In this document: positions 1 to 12,281 of the stretch, piece by piece
How the letters are laid out: every line of letters begins with the position of its first letter
Position numbering within the stretch: position 1 is the first letter of the stretch
Assembly (NCBI RefSeq): GCF_037176765.1
Contig: NC_090023.1
Span: forward strand, 155,103,663-155,167,662
Source: Anolis sagrei
Taxonomy: Eukaryota > Chordata > Lepidosauria > Squamata > Anolidae
Direction: 5' to 3'
Length of the DNA: 64,000 nt
Program-made: the position numbers and the translations under genes
The notes under the pieces: generated by a model
The model's database searches: none
Seen by the model: only the letters and a program-made list of their open reading frames with translations
What the model was told of the DNA's origin: nothing

Positions 1-640
1 CTGCGATAAGCAAGTTAACACAAAGCCATCTTTAAAATAGTAGTGTAAGCATGGTAGAATTGAATGCCTATTACGTAATTGATTGAATTTTTTGGCACAG
101 ACTTGGCATGTGGAGTCCAGAAGATCAGGATTTTCAAGACTTCTGAATGCTTATAATTTCAGAAAAGATTTGTATATCCCTTTTTCTTACATGTGGTGAA
201 ATCCATGCATGTGAAACAAAATTCAGTTATTTTGAAAGTGAGTGCAAAGTGATGGGTGGTTTCATAGTGTATGGATTTTCTCTTTCAGTGGAATTAATTA
301 ATAAGATTTAGAAATAAATAGATATTTCAATATAAATGCCAAAAGTCCTGATAGTTCAAAAAATATAACTTTAATAGGTGTCAAGATTTTCATCCATTCA
401 CATTAGTCAAGGCAATCACTCAGTGGGATAATCAATTGCACTTGAAGGGCCACCATTGTTGAGAATCAGCAAACCAATTTAGTAATATACTTTCCCTTCT
501 TTCCTGTCCTTTCTCTTCACTTCTTCTCTGAGTTTCTTCATTTTCTGGTTGTATATCAGTATGTCTGTTTATTACTATGAGTATGCATTAAACAAAATGC
601 CAAAAAACACCAAAAAGAGGAGGTGTGTCATGATGGAACA
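1..640. other. Left edge, no gene seen
   Basis: AT-rich sequence with no usable frame, no RNA gene and no repeat that I recognise. Confidence 0.5.
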
Positions 641-1920
641 AGCATGTTGTAGAGCAGTGTTTCTCAACCTTCTTAATGCCGCGACTCCTTGATACAGTTC
701 CTCATGTTGTGGTGACCCCCAACCATAACATTATTTTCATTGCTACTTCATAACTGTATTTTTGCTATGAATTGTAATGTAAATATCTGATATGCCAGAT
801 GTAGTTTCATTCACTGGACCCTATTTGCCACAAATACCTGATATGCCCAAATTTGAATACTGGTGGGGTTGGGGGGATTGATTTTTATCATTTGGGAGCT
901 GTAGTTGCTGGAATTTATAGTTCACCTACAATCAAAGAGCATTCTGGACTCCACCAGCGATGGAATTGAACCAAACTTGCCACACAGAACTCCCATGACC
1001 AACAGAAAATACTAGAAGGATCTGGTAGGCAATGACCTTGAATTTGGGAGTTGTAGTTCTCCTACATCCAGGGAGTTGTGTGGACTCGAACAATGATGGA
1101 TCTGGACCAAACTTGGCATGAATACTCAATATGCCCAAATGTGAACACTGGTGGCACTTGTGGAAAATAGACCTCAGTATTTGGGAGTTGTAGTTGCTGG
1201 GATTTATAGTTCACCTACAATCAAAGAGCATTTTGAACCCCATCAACTTTGGAATTGAACCAAAGTTGGTACACAGAATTCCCATGACCAACAGAAAATA
1301 CTGGAAGGGTTTGGTGGGCATTGACCTTGAGTTTGGGAGTTGAAGTTCGCCTATATCCAGAAAGCACTCTAGACTCCAACAATGATGGATCTGGACCAAA
1401 CTTGGCACGAATACTCAATATGCCCAAATGTGAACACTGGTGAAGTTTGGGGAAAATAGACCTCGATATTTGGGAGTTGTAGTTGCTGGGATTTATAGTT
1501 CACCTACAATCAAAGAGCATTCGGAACCCCATCAACAATAGAATTGGGCCAAACTTCCCACACAGAACCCCCATGACTAACAGAAAATACTGTGTTTTCT
1601 GATGGTCTTTGGTGACCCCTCTAACACCCCCTCATGACCCCCACAGGGGTCCAGACCCCCAGGTTGAGAAACATTGTTGTAGAGGTTTGAGTATTGGACT
1701 AGGATTCTGGGAGATTGTGGTTTAAAACCGTGTTCAGCCCAAGAAATCTAATGACCTTAAATGAGCTAAACTAACCCTGCCTTAGACAAAGGTAATGGCA
1801 AACTGTTTCTGAATAAAGCTTGTATTTTTTTAAAAAATCCCATAGGATAGAATCACCATAAGCTGGAGTCAATTTGAAGGCATATGGTGACAACTGCAGC
1901 AGCAAGACACACGCATACAC
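641..1920 (+). mobile_element. MIR/CORE-type tRNA SINE, split by a hAT insertion
   Basis: A short head piece at about 641-654 and the body at 1677-1920 read as one SINE. The body follows the order seen in the other copies here: a 'ttggactagg' segment, a degenerate B-box region, a 'ggtaatggcaaac' segment and a 'ttgaaggcat' tail. The hAT element 655-1676 separates head from body and has duplicated the target TTGTAGAG. The SINE is diverged and is older than the hAT. Confidence 0.6.
655..1676 (+). mobile_element. SPIN-like non-autonomous hAT element with internal tandem module
   Basis: The ends are short imperfect inverted repeats, with cagtgtttctcaacc at the left and ggttgagaaacattg at the right. 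They are flanked by a perfect 8-bp direct repeat TTGTAGAG (647-654 and 1677-1684), as expected for hAT transposition. The outer 150 bp (rich in 'tcctcatgttgtggtgaccc' and 'cattgctacttcataactg') resembles the SPIN (Space Invaders) non-autonomous family as I remember it. The interior is unlike SPIN: it holds about three diverged copies of a roughly 290-bp unit beginning near 'gggagttgtagttgctgg'. The same unit occurs in the Helitron at 29562-30575 and in two other hAT copies. No transposase is encoded, and the 65-68 codon frames inside are chance frames in the repeated unit. Confidence 0.8.
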
Positions 1921-2755
1921 ACAAATACCATGAACAAGAGCTTCTACTCTGCTCTCATTGTACGGATACGGCAGTCTGCTTACAGATCTATTTTAATGAA
2001 GATTAAAATTCTCCTTACTAGTTGCTCTGCAATAAGGCAATGCTAAGGTAGCAAATAGGACAGCGTGTAACACTCTACCTCAATACTAAGCTGCCTGAAA
2101 TTAATTACAGATTATTCATGTAATATTTAAACAGCCACCAAGTATTTGCTGAGAAAATAACTTACAAAGGAATGTTTGAGAATCAGGATGTTCCTTGCAT
2201 TTGATGAGTATTTGGGAACGGGTCCAGGTATTATTGAGTTTCATGAGAAAAATTGCATTATGAGGCATTGTTTATAAAAGGCTTAGTTCCACACCACGTA
2301 GTAGAGAACTTGTTTTGCTAGGTACCTCAATAAACATAGCTCTGTATTTGGAAGTTCACTTATGAGGTCAACCCCTCCACAGAAATCCTTTGATGGAGCA
2401 ATCTGAAACTTATTATTTTAGAAACTAGATTCCGTGATCATGGTGGGGCTTATGTCCAAGAAGGCATTATCAGATTTCACAGTTAATCATGTGTTGGGTT
2501 ACATTCCTGTGAGCTGTACTTCTCAAACCTGTGTTCAAAGTTTTAAAAAAACACAGTAGTAAGGTAGTGGAGCTGAATCAGCTTCTTCATGCTTTCCTGT
2601 GCGAACAACATTTTCACATGACACAAAAAGTGAGAAACACTCAAATGTGCTTTTAAGGTCCCACATAAAAGCGTGAATTTTGACATTCTCTGTATGAACA
2701 TATATCAGCACTGATCAATGTATGATGTTTTGGAGTTTGCAGCCTTAGTCCAGAA
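1921..2755. other. Intergenic, nothing recognised
   Basis: AT-rich unique-looking sequence with a short CA-rich patch at its left edge. No frame or repeat can be supported. Confidence 0.45.
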
Positions 2756-2756
2756 T

Positions 2757-3420
2757 GTATTGTTGAAGGCTACCATGCAGCTGTGGACAAGTCTACATAG
2801 GGACCACCAAACGCAGCATTGCCCAAACACGAATCAAGGAACATGAAAGGCACTGCTGACTACTTCAGCCTGAGAAGTCAGCCATAGCAGAGCACCTGAT
2901 GAACCAACCTAGGCACAGCAGTTATACTTATTTGAGAACACAGAAATGCTGGACCACTCTAACAACCACCATGTCAGACTACACAGAGAGGCCTTTGAAA
3001 TCCATAAGCACATGAACAATTTCAACAGAAAGGAGGAAACCATGAAAATGAACAAAATCTGGCTACCAGTATTTTAAAACACTAAAATTACAAGAGCAAA
3101 ATAACAGACAGGAAACAATCAGGGACAGCTAATCACCTCTCAACAAAAGATTCCCCCAAGCACTAACAAACCACACCAAAAACTGCCAGAACATCATATG
3201 CTAATCAAGGTGGTTAATTGAAATATTCACATCTAGCTCCACCAGACAAGAGTTCTTTGTTCCACCCTGGTCATTCCACAGATATATAAACCCAATTTTC
3301 CTAGTTCCAACAGACCTCACTACCTCTGAGGATGCTTGCCATAGATGCAGGTGAAATGTCAGGAGAGAATGCCTCTAGAACATGGCCATATAGCCCGAAA
3401 AAACCTACAACTTAGTACAG
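2757..3420 (+). mobile_element. Penelope-like retroelement remnant (GIY-YIG domain and 3' end)
   Basis: With gaps, 2790-3075 reads as a decayed GIY-YIG endonuclease tail: YIGTTKRSI-like, then IKEHERHC, SAIAEHLM and HKHMNNFNRKEE blocks. The GIY-YIG domain sits C-terminal to the reverse transcriptase in Penelope-like elements. The downstream 3100-3415 segment (ending 'gaggatgcttgccatag', 'catggccatatagcccg') is the non-coding end and recurs in reverse at 15571-15862. The piece opens with 'attgttgaaggct', which matches the far end of the reverse copy in opposite orientation. This suggests an inverted terminal fragment, a common Penelope layout. The reading frame is interrupted and the copy is dead. 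Confidence 0.7.
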
Positions 3421-3734
3421 AATATTAAATTATTTCAGTGAGGTTTGAGTGGTTTAATGTTATGTCCCTGTTAAGATATGGTTCCATTATTTAAGCATTT
3501 AAAATCATAAGGCACATGACGTCCAACCTTACCATTGCTAAAATCAGTGTTCAAAACAACTTTATTAAGATACTATATTATCTATTTTAAAGGTGTTAAA
3601 TAAAAATCCACGTCCAGTTTTACTGCTGTATATAAAAGGCAGTTGGAAAGGGAGGCCAGAGCTTTGCTTTGGGCAGCATAGTGTCTTGATCTTATTTTGT
3701 TAGTGAGGCTGCAGAACACAAGCTCTCCATCAAA

Positions 3735-3965
3735 TCTTAATAAGTGCAGTTTACCTCAATTTCCATGGGGAATACATTCCTGGATTTCGCAAGGATACAC
3801 GAAACCACAGATAATAGTAAATCCTACTATTTTCAATGGGACAATTATGGAGGTGCCAAGAAGAGGATTTGGCTGGTACATTAAGCCCTAAGTGAATAAG
3901 TAAAATTGTGATCAAGTGAAACCACGTATATTGCTTCTATGGACACAGGGGGGTCATATTCTACC
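3735..3965 (+). mobile_element. Possible Tc1/mariner (Tigger-like) short element
   Basis: The stretch 'ttccatggggaatacattcctgg ... gataca.gaaaccacagataatag' resembles the terminal part of pogo/Tigger-type non-autonomous elements. A weaker relative lies at about 7160-7310. Neither end nor the TA duplication could be fixed by eye. Confidence 0.35.
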
Positions 3966-4317
3966 AGCTCTTTGAATTATTATAGGAAGCAAATTAGCAT
4001 CATAATTAATGCACAGGTCCACCCACCACATACAATTTACATGCACAGAGAGAAAACATATATGTGATAGTACATATGTGAGCCTTTGGTGATGGTCACT
4101 GTCACACAATATTCTCATTGCTGGTCAGACACTCCCTGTGATTCCTCTGTCCCTAGCTATTAAAGCAATAGCTCCCAATCCTTCAACATTTCCATCTCCC
4201 ACCTTTGTGCAATGGGATCTTTCCACTTCTGTGCTAGCATGCCACCAATAAAGTAACTTTGGGAGCAATGATTCTCTTCTTCTCCCCTCTCTCCTTCCTT
4301 CCTCTCACTATTCACAA

Positions 4318-4790
4318 GCTAACCAGGCTTAGCACAGCAGGTTAAATCTCTAAGATGCAGAAAAACCTGCTGATCAAAAGGTTGGCAGTTCAAGCCCGGG
4401 TTGGGGTGAGCACCCCAGCTTCCTACACACCTAGCAGATCAAAAATAGAAATGTGGGTAAATAAATAGGTACTGCTTTAAGCGGGGAGGTAATAAAAGGT
4501 ACCCATAAGGACATGCCAGCGATTTGATCAAGACGACATCGAAGGATGACAAAGCTCCTTTGCATGGAAGATGGAGTGACAGCACGCACACACGCAAACA
4601 TGAACACCCCATGGCCGGAGTCAAGCACATCCTCCAGACACCAGAAATGGAAAAGTTGGGAAAAGACTTTATTTCTGTTTATGTGTTGTCTGTCCTTATT
4701 CATTGTATAATGGCATTGAATGTCGTATATGTGTTCCGTAATCTGCCATGAGTCCCCTCAAGGAGATACAGTGGAATATAAAAAAAGCAT
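4318..4790 (+). mobile_element. tRNA-derived SINE, near full length
   Basis: The head has an A-box-like 'agcacagcaggtta' and a B-box-like 'gcagttcaagcccg' at about 4385-4399. A body of about 300 bp follows, then a 3' tail 'taatctgccatgagtcccct' and 'gtggaatataaa', which also ends the SINE copies at 9005-9254 and 9380-9475. The internal Pol III promoter is degenerate. The head is not a tRNA gene because no cloverleaf can be folded. Confidence 0.65.
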
Positions 4791-4811
4791 ATTAGTATGT
4801 ATTATCTGTCC

Positions 4812-4847
4812 GTATAGTATAGTATAGTATAGTATAGTATAGTATAT
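4812..4847. repeat. Microsatellite (TATAG)n
   Basis: About seven perfect pentamer units next to the SINE tail. Confidence 0.9.
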
Positions 4848-4849
4848 TT

Positions 4850-6120
4850 GCCATTTTTGTTTTTGTTTTTCAATGCTGGAATTATGCAATTGCACTAAAA
4901 ATTAAAATTAAGGAACAGCAGTAGTGCAAGAAGGCAGGGTTATGAGTGTGTGCAGAAATAAGATCATGGGACCACAGATTGGTAAATTGTCGTAACTGTA
5001 GTGATGAAGAAATATGCAATATTTAAGGTGCTCACCACAATATGTATCCACTATCAATGATCATGCAACAATAGTGGGATAGTGCGTACATGTGATAAAG
5101 TCTAAACTGATTTTATTGTGATCTGATCTATCAAGGTATGAGTCCTTCAAATTTCACTTCTCAAAATTATGAAATATAGGTTTTGGTTCAAAATGTACCA
5201 AAATATATAACAAAGTGTGTATTCTGGGATAAAATAGGTTTAGAAATTGTAGTTTGACAAATAAAGTGTGATTACAAATGCATATTTTCGTCATAAAATA
5301 CATTACTTCTAAGGACTTTTTCTCTCAAATATGTTCTTATAAGGACATTTTCTCTTATGTCAAACAATATGACCAAATATGTCAAACAAAAATTCATGAA
5401 GGCCTTTAAAAACAGAAATCATATGTTAATGTAAAACCACAATAAACAGACTTCCTAATCATGAAAAAAAATATATGAAACAAACACTAGAAATATCCCT
5501 GATATTTCATGGCTGAACTACGATCCTATTAGATTTTGGATTTTGTGCAATCCTCTTTAATTTGATGGTTGATTGATTTTTGCAGTAATTCACCTTATTA
5601 TCGTAACATCCTTCCAGAGCGATTGTCTTCAAAGGCCCTGGTTTCAAGGAGAAGGGGGTCCAGCAAAATATTTGACCAAGAAGCTCAGCTGATGGTTTAG
5701 CTATAATCTTCCTTTGACATTTCACATTCTACGTCAAGCGTGTCCAATTACTAATCATTTTTGTTCCAGCTGTCTGTGGACATACCATGATATGTGGGTA
5801 AATAATATATACAAAAGATGTGCCTATTATACTAAAGTGAACAGAGAACAGCTTATAGCTTTTCTGAATCTTGTCTGCATTTGCATCGGGTTTTCCTCCC
5901 ACATTGAAAAGCACAAGAGATGTGTCATTATTTATGAATTAGATTAAGTTGTATGGAAACATTATATTTGCAAATAACTCTTTGTAGTAATTTTTTTCAA
6001 ATATCTGTTCCCTTGTTCATGAGCTGGATTTTTTTCTCAATATGGTAGATCTTATTTCTAAGAGATAAGGGATTAATATTGTCTGTTGACATCATTCTGC
6101 TCTTTTCCTGTATTAAAGAA
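4850..6120. other. 5' flank of SFTPA, no gene seen
   Basis: AT-rich DNA without a supported frame or clear repeat. It ends in a G-rich tract (about 6136-6151) just upstream of the candidate TATA box, so it probably contains distal regulatory sequence, but no specific site can be defended. Confidence 0.4.
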
Positions 6121-6134
6121 ACTTTATATAGAAA

Positions 6135-6175
6135 AGGGAGGGGGAGGGGGGAAATCAAACCATTGGGCTATATAA
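6135..6175 (+). promoter_or_regulatory. Candidate SFTPA core promoter: G-rich tract and TATA box
   Basis: A run of G-rich sequence (Sp1-like composition) precedes TATATAA at 6169-6175. The next good splice donor downstream is at 6252, which fits a short non-coding first exon beginning around 6200. This is inferred from spacing and motif only. No transcript is available. Confidence 0.4.
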
Positions 6176-6199
6176 CACGGACATATATATACATCGAGC

Positions 6200-6251
6200 A
6201 ACACATTGCCTCTCTCCTTCTTCCTGCAGAATTGTCCAGTAGACCAAGAAG
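6200..6251 (+). other. Candidate non-coding exon 1 of SFTPA
   Basis: About 25-30 bases below the TATA box the sequence runs to AAGAAG followed by the consensus donor GTAAGC at 6252. Mammalian SP-A genes begin with untranslated leader exons, so such an exon is expected here. The start is approximate. Confidence 0.4.
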
Positions 6252-7816
6252 GTAAGCTAAACACATCTTTGAAGGCAATAGTCTAATGCTCAGTTGCCTG
6301 ATAGTAAGTCCCATGAAAAGCAATCAAAGTGATATTAATTGGATTGCATTCTAGACATGGACTTAAACTTGTTAAATTTACTCACTTTGTAGTGAGCATG
6401 CTGAACTCAGATATTTTTGTAGGTTTTATTTACTGCTTTATTATTATGTTTCATTAAGATTATTTCTTTTATTGAAAAGGAAGAAAAGAAATATAGAATA
6501 TGTGGGACAAATGAAGCAATCAGTAATTTACTTCTGAATGGAATTGCATAAAGTTGAACTATTATATTCGTATCTTCATCCAACTGTTGTTTCTTGGTTT
6601 GGTTTGTTTTGTTTTTTTTTTTACTATTAATTCCAATAACATTTTATGGGGACACCATAATTTCCAAGCATATAAGAAATTTGTTCAGAAGGGGCAAATA
6701 ACGGAGACCAGAAGAGTAAAATCATCTTTAAGGGGGGAAAATAAATGCAATTTTTGCTTACTTGCAATACCTATAAGGAGTGCCATCATCATACCTTCTT
6801 TAAAAGATGTATTAATTATGTTCAACTTAAAATAAAAGAAAGCAAGTGTCATATTTACTCAGACTAGTCAACTTTTCACTTGTTAAGGTGCTAGAGTTTT
6901 GGTCTTTTTCTCCCTCCATATGATCCTAAATATTGCATTCTGCCCTGAATTGGCAATACTTTAAGTGCATTTCTTCTTATTCCCCACTACCAACTAATGG
7001 TAGTAAATGGCTAATAGAGATGTCTTCTTAGAAGCCTCTAGAGCTACCTATGGTGTAATCACCTTTCAAAAAAAGGAAGAGGGGCAATGGTAGAAGTGAC
7101 TACTATGATTTATTTATGTACCATTTGTACTTTCATTGGAAGTATATAACACTTTGGTAATATAGTACAACTCTCATATCCATAGGAAATGGGTTCCTGG
7201 GCCTCTCATGGATATGCAAATAATGGCAAACCTAATTGAATTACATGGTTTTCAGCACAAGATTAGCATAGAGTTGAATACATATTCCATGAATATGGGA
7301 GTCATACCATAATTCCATTTCCAATTTATTACACAGCCCAACAAAAAAATCTTGGCTTTTTGGCATATTCCTGGTATTGTTTGGGGCACTGATTCAAAAA
7401 ATTGCCTTGGATAGACCACATCAGCTCTAGTTTCTTGGGTATTGTTATCATGATTTTCTATGGGTGAGAAGATGACAACTAGCAGATGGCATATGTTCTG
7501 TATCTCAAAAACTAGAGGTGATAGGGGGAAACAAGTGCCATTTTTTGAATCAGCAGGTCAAATATACCCAGAAACAAAGCTAACATTAGAGACACGAAAA
7601 TGTGTGTTGGCCAATAATTTGCTGTGATCTTAAATTTATCTGACTGCTTTTTCTACCATAGGGGACTACTAACTCTACAATTATTTCATATGTTTTTAAT
7701 TGTCTATTAATTGTATGGGAGCCTCCCTCGGTATATTGTATATTTATGAGGGAAAATGTGAAAAAAATACAATGAAATCATACAGATCTAATATAAATAT
7801 ATTTTTCTTTGTTCAG
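6252..7816 (+). other. Intron between candidate leader exon and first coding exon
   Basis: AT-rich intron with a poly-T tract near 6608-6622, ending in a pyrimidine-rich acceptor 'tttctttgttcag' at 7816. A weak Tigger-like repeat lies around 7160-7310. Nothing else is supported. Confidence 0.4.
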
Positions 7817-7911
7817 TTGATTGAAAACAATGCTGTCGTCACAGCTGGTTCATATCCTTGCAGTAGGAGTTGCCTTACTGGTCTCATGCCATGCTCTAGA
7901 ACCCTGTCCAG
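7817..7911 (+). CDS. SFTPA1: SFTPA coding exon 1: signal peptide and N-terminal cysteine
   Basis: The acceptor ends at 7816 (ttcag). The ATG at 7830 sits in 'aaacaATGc', 13 nt into the exon. It encodes MLSSQLVHILAVGVALLV, then SCHALEPCP, and leaves one base of a split Asp codon before donor GTAAGT at 7912. It is the only frame that joins the collagen exon. Confidence 0.82.
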
Positions 7912-9254
7912 GTAAGTTGGGGGTGAATCAACTAGGGCATCTACAAAAAGAGTTACCTTTTACCATTGCTAGTTTATGGGGAAAGGGGGTAACTTCATCC
8001 TGCCTACTGTTGATTGACCAACCTTTTCAATCCCAGGTAGCATGTGCATTTCCACAGTTGAATGTCACAGTAAAGCTTTTCAAAGAAAGTTATATCCAAT
8101 TTTTATATTTGTTGGCAATTCAATAATGGAAAACTGAAAAGGTATGCAATAAAAATATGGGCAAAATATAGTAATAACAACATACTCGGGGTGGCTAAAA
8201 TTGTACTAGATGGCTGCTGATAATGCACATGTGCATTAGGTCTACAACATATGAGATTATGGTGCCTTTTGTTGTATCTAAACAGGCACCAGGTTGGGAA
8301 AAGGGTCCTTTCTACCATTTCGACCAATTGCTTCCCTAGATTTAAAAAAAAATCAGTTTAACACAAACACGCACATATTTAAAATCATGATAAGAGCACA
8401 TTACTACGCAGATCTAAATTCTCACTCACTTAAAATGATAGATTACAGATTGATAGATAGATATGTGGAGACACAAAATGTAGTCAAATATATGTACAGT
8501 ACGTATATAAGGTCAGTTTTTTGTGTTTCCACATTATAGGGTCTGGCTGGTCAAAGGACAAGGGACAGGGAATTGTGGATGCATGGCCAGACCATACACT
8601 ACAACATAGAAGTGAAGAAAGAAATTGTTTGCTTATAGTTTTGCAGAATTTCTCACAATCAGCAATTAATAACTAAACATTCTTTGGATAAATTGATGGT
8701 CTTGACTAAAAATCCAGAAAGACATTAGGTTCTAATGATTTTACACAATCTTTGAAGATCAGAATAAAGAGAGGGGCCATGAAGGCAGTTCCATCTTGCC
8801 TCCAGTATCATCAGTTGGGAGCCCCCCCCCCCTCGCCCTGCTTCCAGCACCAACCGCTGCTCTGAGATCAGCACTGTGCTTATAATATAATATAATATAA
8901 TATAATATAATATAATATAATATAATATAATATAATATAATATATTGTATATACATATAATATTGATAATATCATAATGCAGTACAATATAATATTACTA
9001 CGAGGCCATAAAAAAATCTCCAGCAAAAGCATGTGGGGAATGCGGAAAGTACTTCATCAGTGTAGCAGATGAATGGTGACAGCTCCCCTGGTGGTCAGAA
9101 AATTGGAATGTTAAATAGCCTCTGACTATCTGTCTATATGTGTTGTATGTCTATGGCACTGAATTTTTGCCATGTATGTGTACATTGTAATCCGCCCTGA
9201 GTCCCCTGCGGGGTGAGAAGGGTGGAATATAAATGCTGTAAATAATAATAAATA

Positions 9255-9304
<50 letters not shown>

Positions 9305-11519
9305 TAATAATATTACAGTATAATGTTATAGTACAATGTAATATATAATATTAATATTGTGCTATGGTAATAATATAATATATTGTATTTACTTTTTACT
9401 TGTAAGCTGCTCTTAGTCCCCTTTGGGGTGAGAAGGGCAGCATATAAATGTCATAAATAAATAAATAAATAAAATTCTGCAGTGCACTTTTTAAGAAAAT
9501 CAGAGGCATATTGCTTCTTTGCTGCATTTCTTAAAATTCTAATTTGTTGTTGTGTGCCTTCGAGACACTTTCAATTTATGTCAACCCCACGACCATCCTA
9601 TCTTGGAGTTTTCATGTGTTTTCTTTATGTTTGTCCACAAATCACCAGACTGAAGGCACAAAGCATCATCCTCACTATGTCATTGTTTCAAATGTAATCA
9701 AATAACAAGACCTGCTGCCTGGCCTTGTCAGGGAAACTGAATCAGAATGAAGTAAAAAAAAATTGCTTGAGACTCTTACTTTCATCATATGGTTAAAGAC
9801 ATAACGGTAACAAACTGCATGAGAAACAGCAGCACTGTGGGGCCTTTTTTGCAAACCAGAAGCAAAACAAGTTAATTTTAGTAGGAAGGTTTCACCTTAG
9901 CTTTACCACTGTGTGCAACTTTTAGAAGAATTATGTCTACTCAAGAAATTTTGATTTAATTTTGATGAACATACACTTTTTTGAACTACAGCCCGGACAC
10001 TAGGATAGCATTGGAGAAAAAGTGTTTCCTGAATTAAAGGGAAATACTTCTTTTGATAACATTTGAAAAAGGATTCTTATGACCCTTTGTTCAGGTTTTT
10101 TCATATGCATTTTGGTCAGTATGAAGTTTTCTTTTATGTGTGTTGCTGTCGTTATTGTTCACTCTCGCCCACATACTATTAAGAACCTCATAATATTAAG
10201 ACCGGGATTTGCAACGGATTATGGTAAATCCAGCAGGGCCTGGAGGAGGGCATGAGGGACCCCATGCCCCACATCACCTGGCTTCCCCCCTCACCCCATC
10301 CCACAGGGGGAAGCATCTGCCACCCAGCTTCCCCCCGTTTTTGCCTATGCAACACAGGAAGCCTCACGTGTTTTCATCATGGTGGCTTATGATGCACCCT
10401 CATTTGCAACATGGCCAGAAGTAGATCTATGTCATGGAATGAGAGTCGGAGGGCTCCATGCCACAAGTAAAGAGGGAGCATCATACGATGGGCAATTCTG
10501 ACTGTCTGCTGAAGTAATAAGTGACAAGGTGGTGCTCATAGCATTCCCTATTTTCTGAAGAAAATATTATTGCTGTCCCTCGAACAGCAGTATCACACCA
10601 GACTAAACAACCCTGGTGGCGCAGTGGGTTAAACCCCTGTGCCAGCAGGACTGAAGACTGACAGATCACAGGTTCGAATCCGGGGAGAGGCGGATGAGCT
10701 CCCTCTATCAGCTCCAGCTCCTCATGTGGGGACATGAGAGAAGCCTCCCACAAGGATGATAAAAAACATCAAATCATCCAGGCATCCCCTGGGCAACGTC
10801 CTTGCAGACGGCCAATTCTCTCATAACAGAAGTGACGCTCCTGACACGAGAAAAAAAAACCCAAACTAAACCATTCTGGAGCAAGATTTATTGGATATCA
10901 TTCTATGTTTTCCCTGTGATAGACTTCAACCCAGGAGTTGATTGACTGATTATCTATTTATTGGATGTATATGCCTTTTTGAGGGGAAAAATGGAATGGG
11001 ATTTTAAATAACCCTAAAAACATCATTTGAGTGGGGCAAGCATTAAAGTATCACTATTTGAGCTCATCAGTTAAGGATACTACTGGCAACAATACAAAAG
11101 TATGGGGCATTTGTGCCCTTCTAGATGCTCTTGAACTGCAACTTCCAAAAGTTCTAACCAGCATAGTCAATGAAAAAGGATGATGGAAGCTGCAGTTCAA
11201 AATTTGTAGGGACAAGAGTTCTTGCCAATGTATTGCATACCTTTGAGTCTCCTTTGGGAGAGATAAAGCAAGATATAAATAAATATAACAATAATAAATA
11301 TAATAATAATACCTGTGATTATTCTTCTAATAGAAAATCCCCTTGAAATTTAAAAGCTCTTCTAGAATGTGTTTTCTAGTTTATCAAACGTGTGTTTCCC
11401 TTCAATAGACCCCAGAGGACCTCCTGGAAGAGACGGACATCCTGGTCCACAAGGTCCAAGGGGCAGACAAGGTGAGAAAGGAGATCCTGGAACACCGGGT
11501 AAGAGAACAATGTCTTGAC

Positions 11520-11557
<38 letters not shown>

Positions 11558-12238
11558 CACACACACACTCACAGAAAACATCTATCCATTTGGTGGAATG
11601 TTTCTGAAACATTTGTGCAGATACAGCTCTAATATGATTGGTAACTCAGATCATGTAGGTTTCCTGCTCATAGTAAGGTCTCTTTTCAAATGTTCAAAGG
11701 ATGGAGGCAATGGAGCATATATAATTGGGGCAGTGCCCAGAGGTGTAGTGTTCACCACCCTACCATTTATGTAATATTTGCATATTTATAAATGTCAACA
11801 GAGTTTATTTATTTAGCTAATTTTGAAATACCTACTTCTTCCATTTCTAAAGAACACTGTGCATTTAGGTTTGTTATCCAACCCAATGGTGGGTGATTGG
11901 GTTCAGCTACAAAACTTGCACAAGCTACTATGGCATATACTAATTAGGTATGAGACTGCATATCAAAAACCAACATGGTGTCATTGTTTGGACTAGGACT
12001 CTAGAAGAGTAGAGTTGACATCACCACTTACTGCAAAAACCTACTGGTTGATCTTGAACATATATCCCCCAGCCTCTATGGAATTACTATTATTATTATT
12101 ATTATTATTACACAACAAGATGAGTCCACAGCAGACACTCTGCTGGCTGTTGTATTGCATCACATGTCGGACACTTCCCAAGTGTCTAGGACTGTGTGAT
12201 GTATCAGCGAATAATGTGTGCAGATCCCAGTAAGGTGG

Positions 12239-12281
<43 letters not shown>

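Noticed and set aside
932-1427. Three overlapping 65-68 codon minus-strand frames with similar sequence
   Set aside because: Their similarity comes from the tandem module inside the SPIN-like element.
4812-9298. CRISPR-like regular repeats
   Set aside because: They are plain microsatellites without unique spacers, in a vertebrate genome.
10609-10700. tRNA gene suggested by clear A and B boxes
   Set aside because: It is the head of a SINE with poly-A tail and target duplication. The same head occurs in other copies and does not fold as a tRNA.
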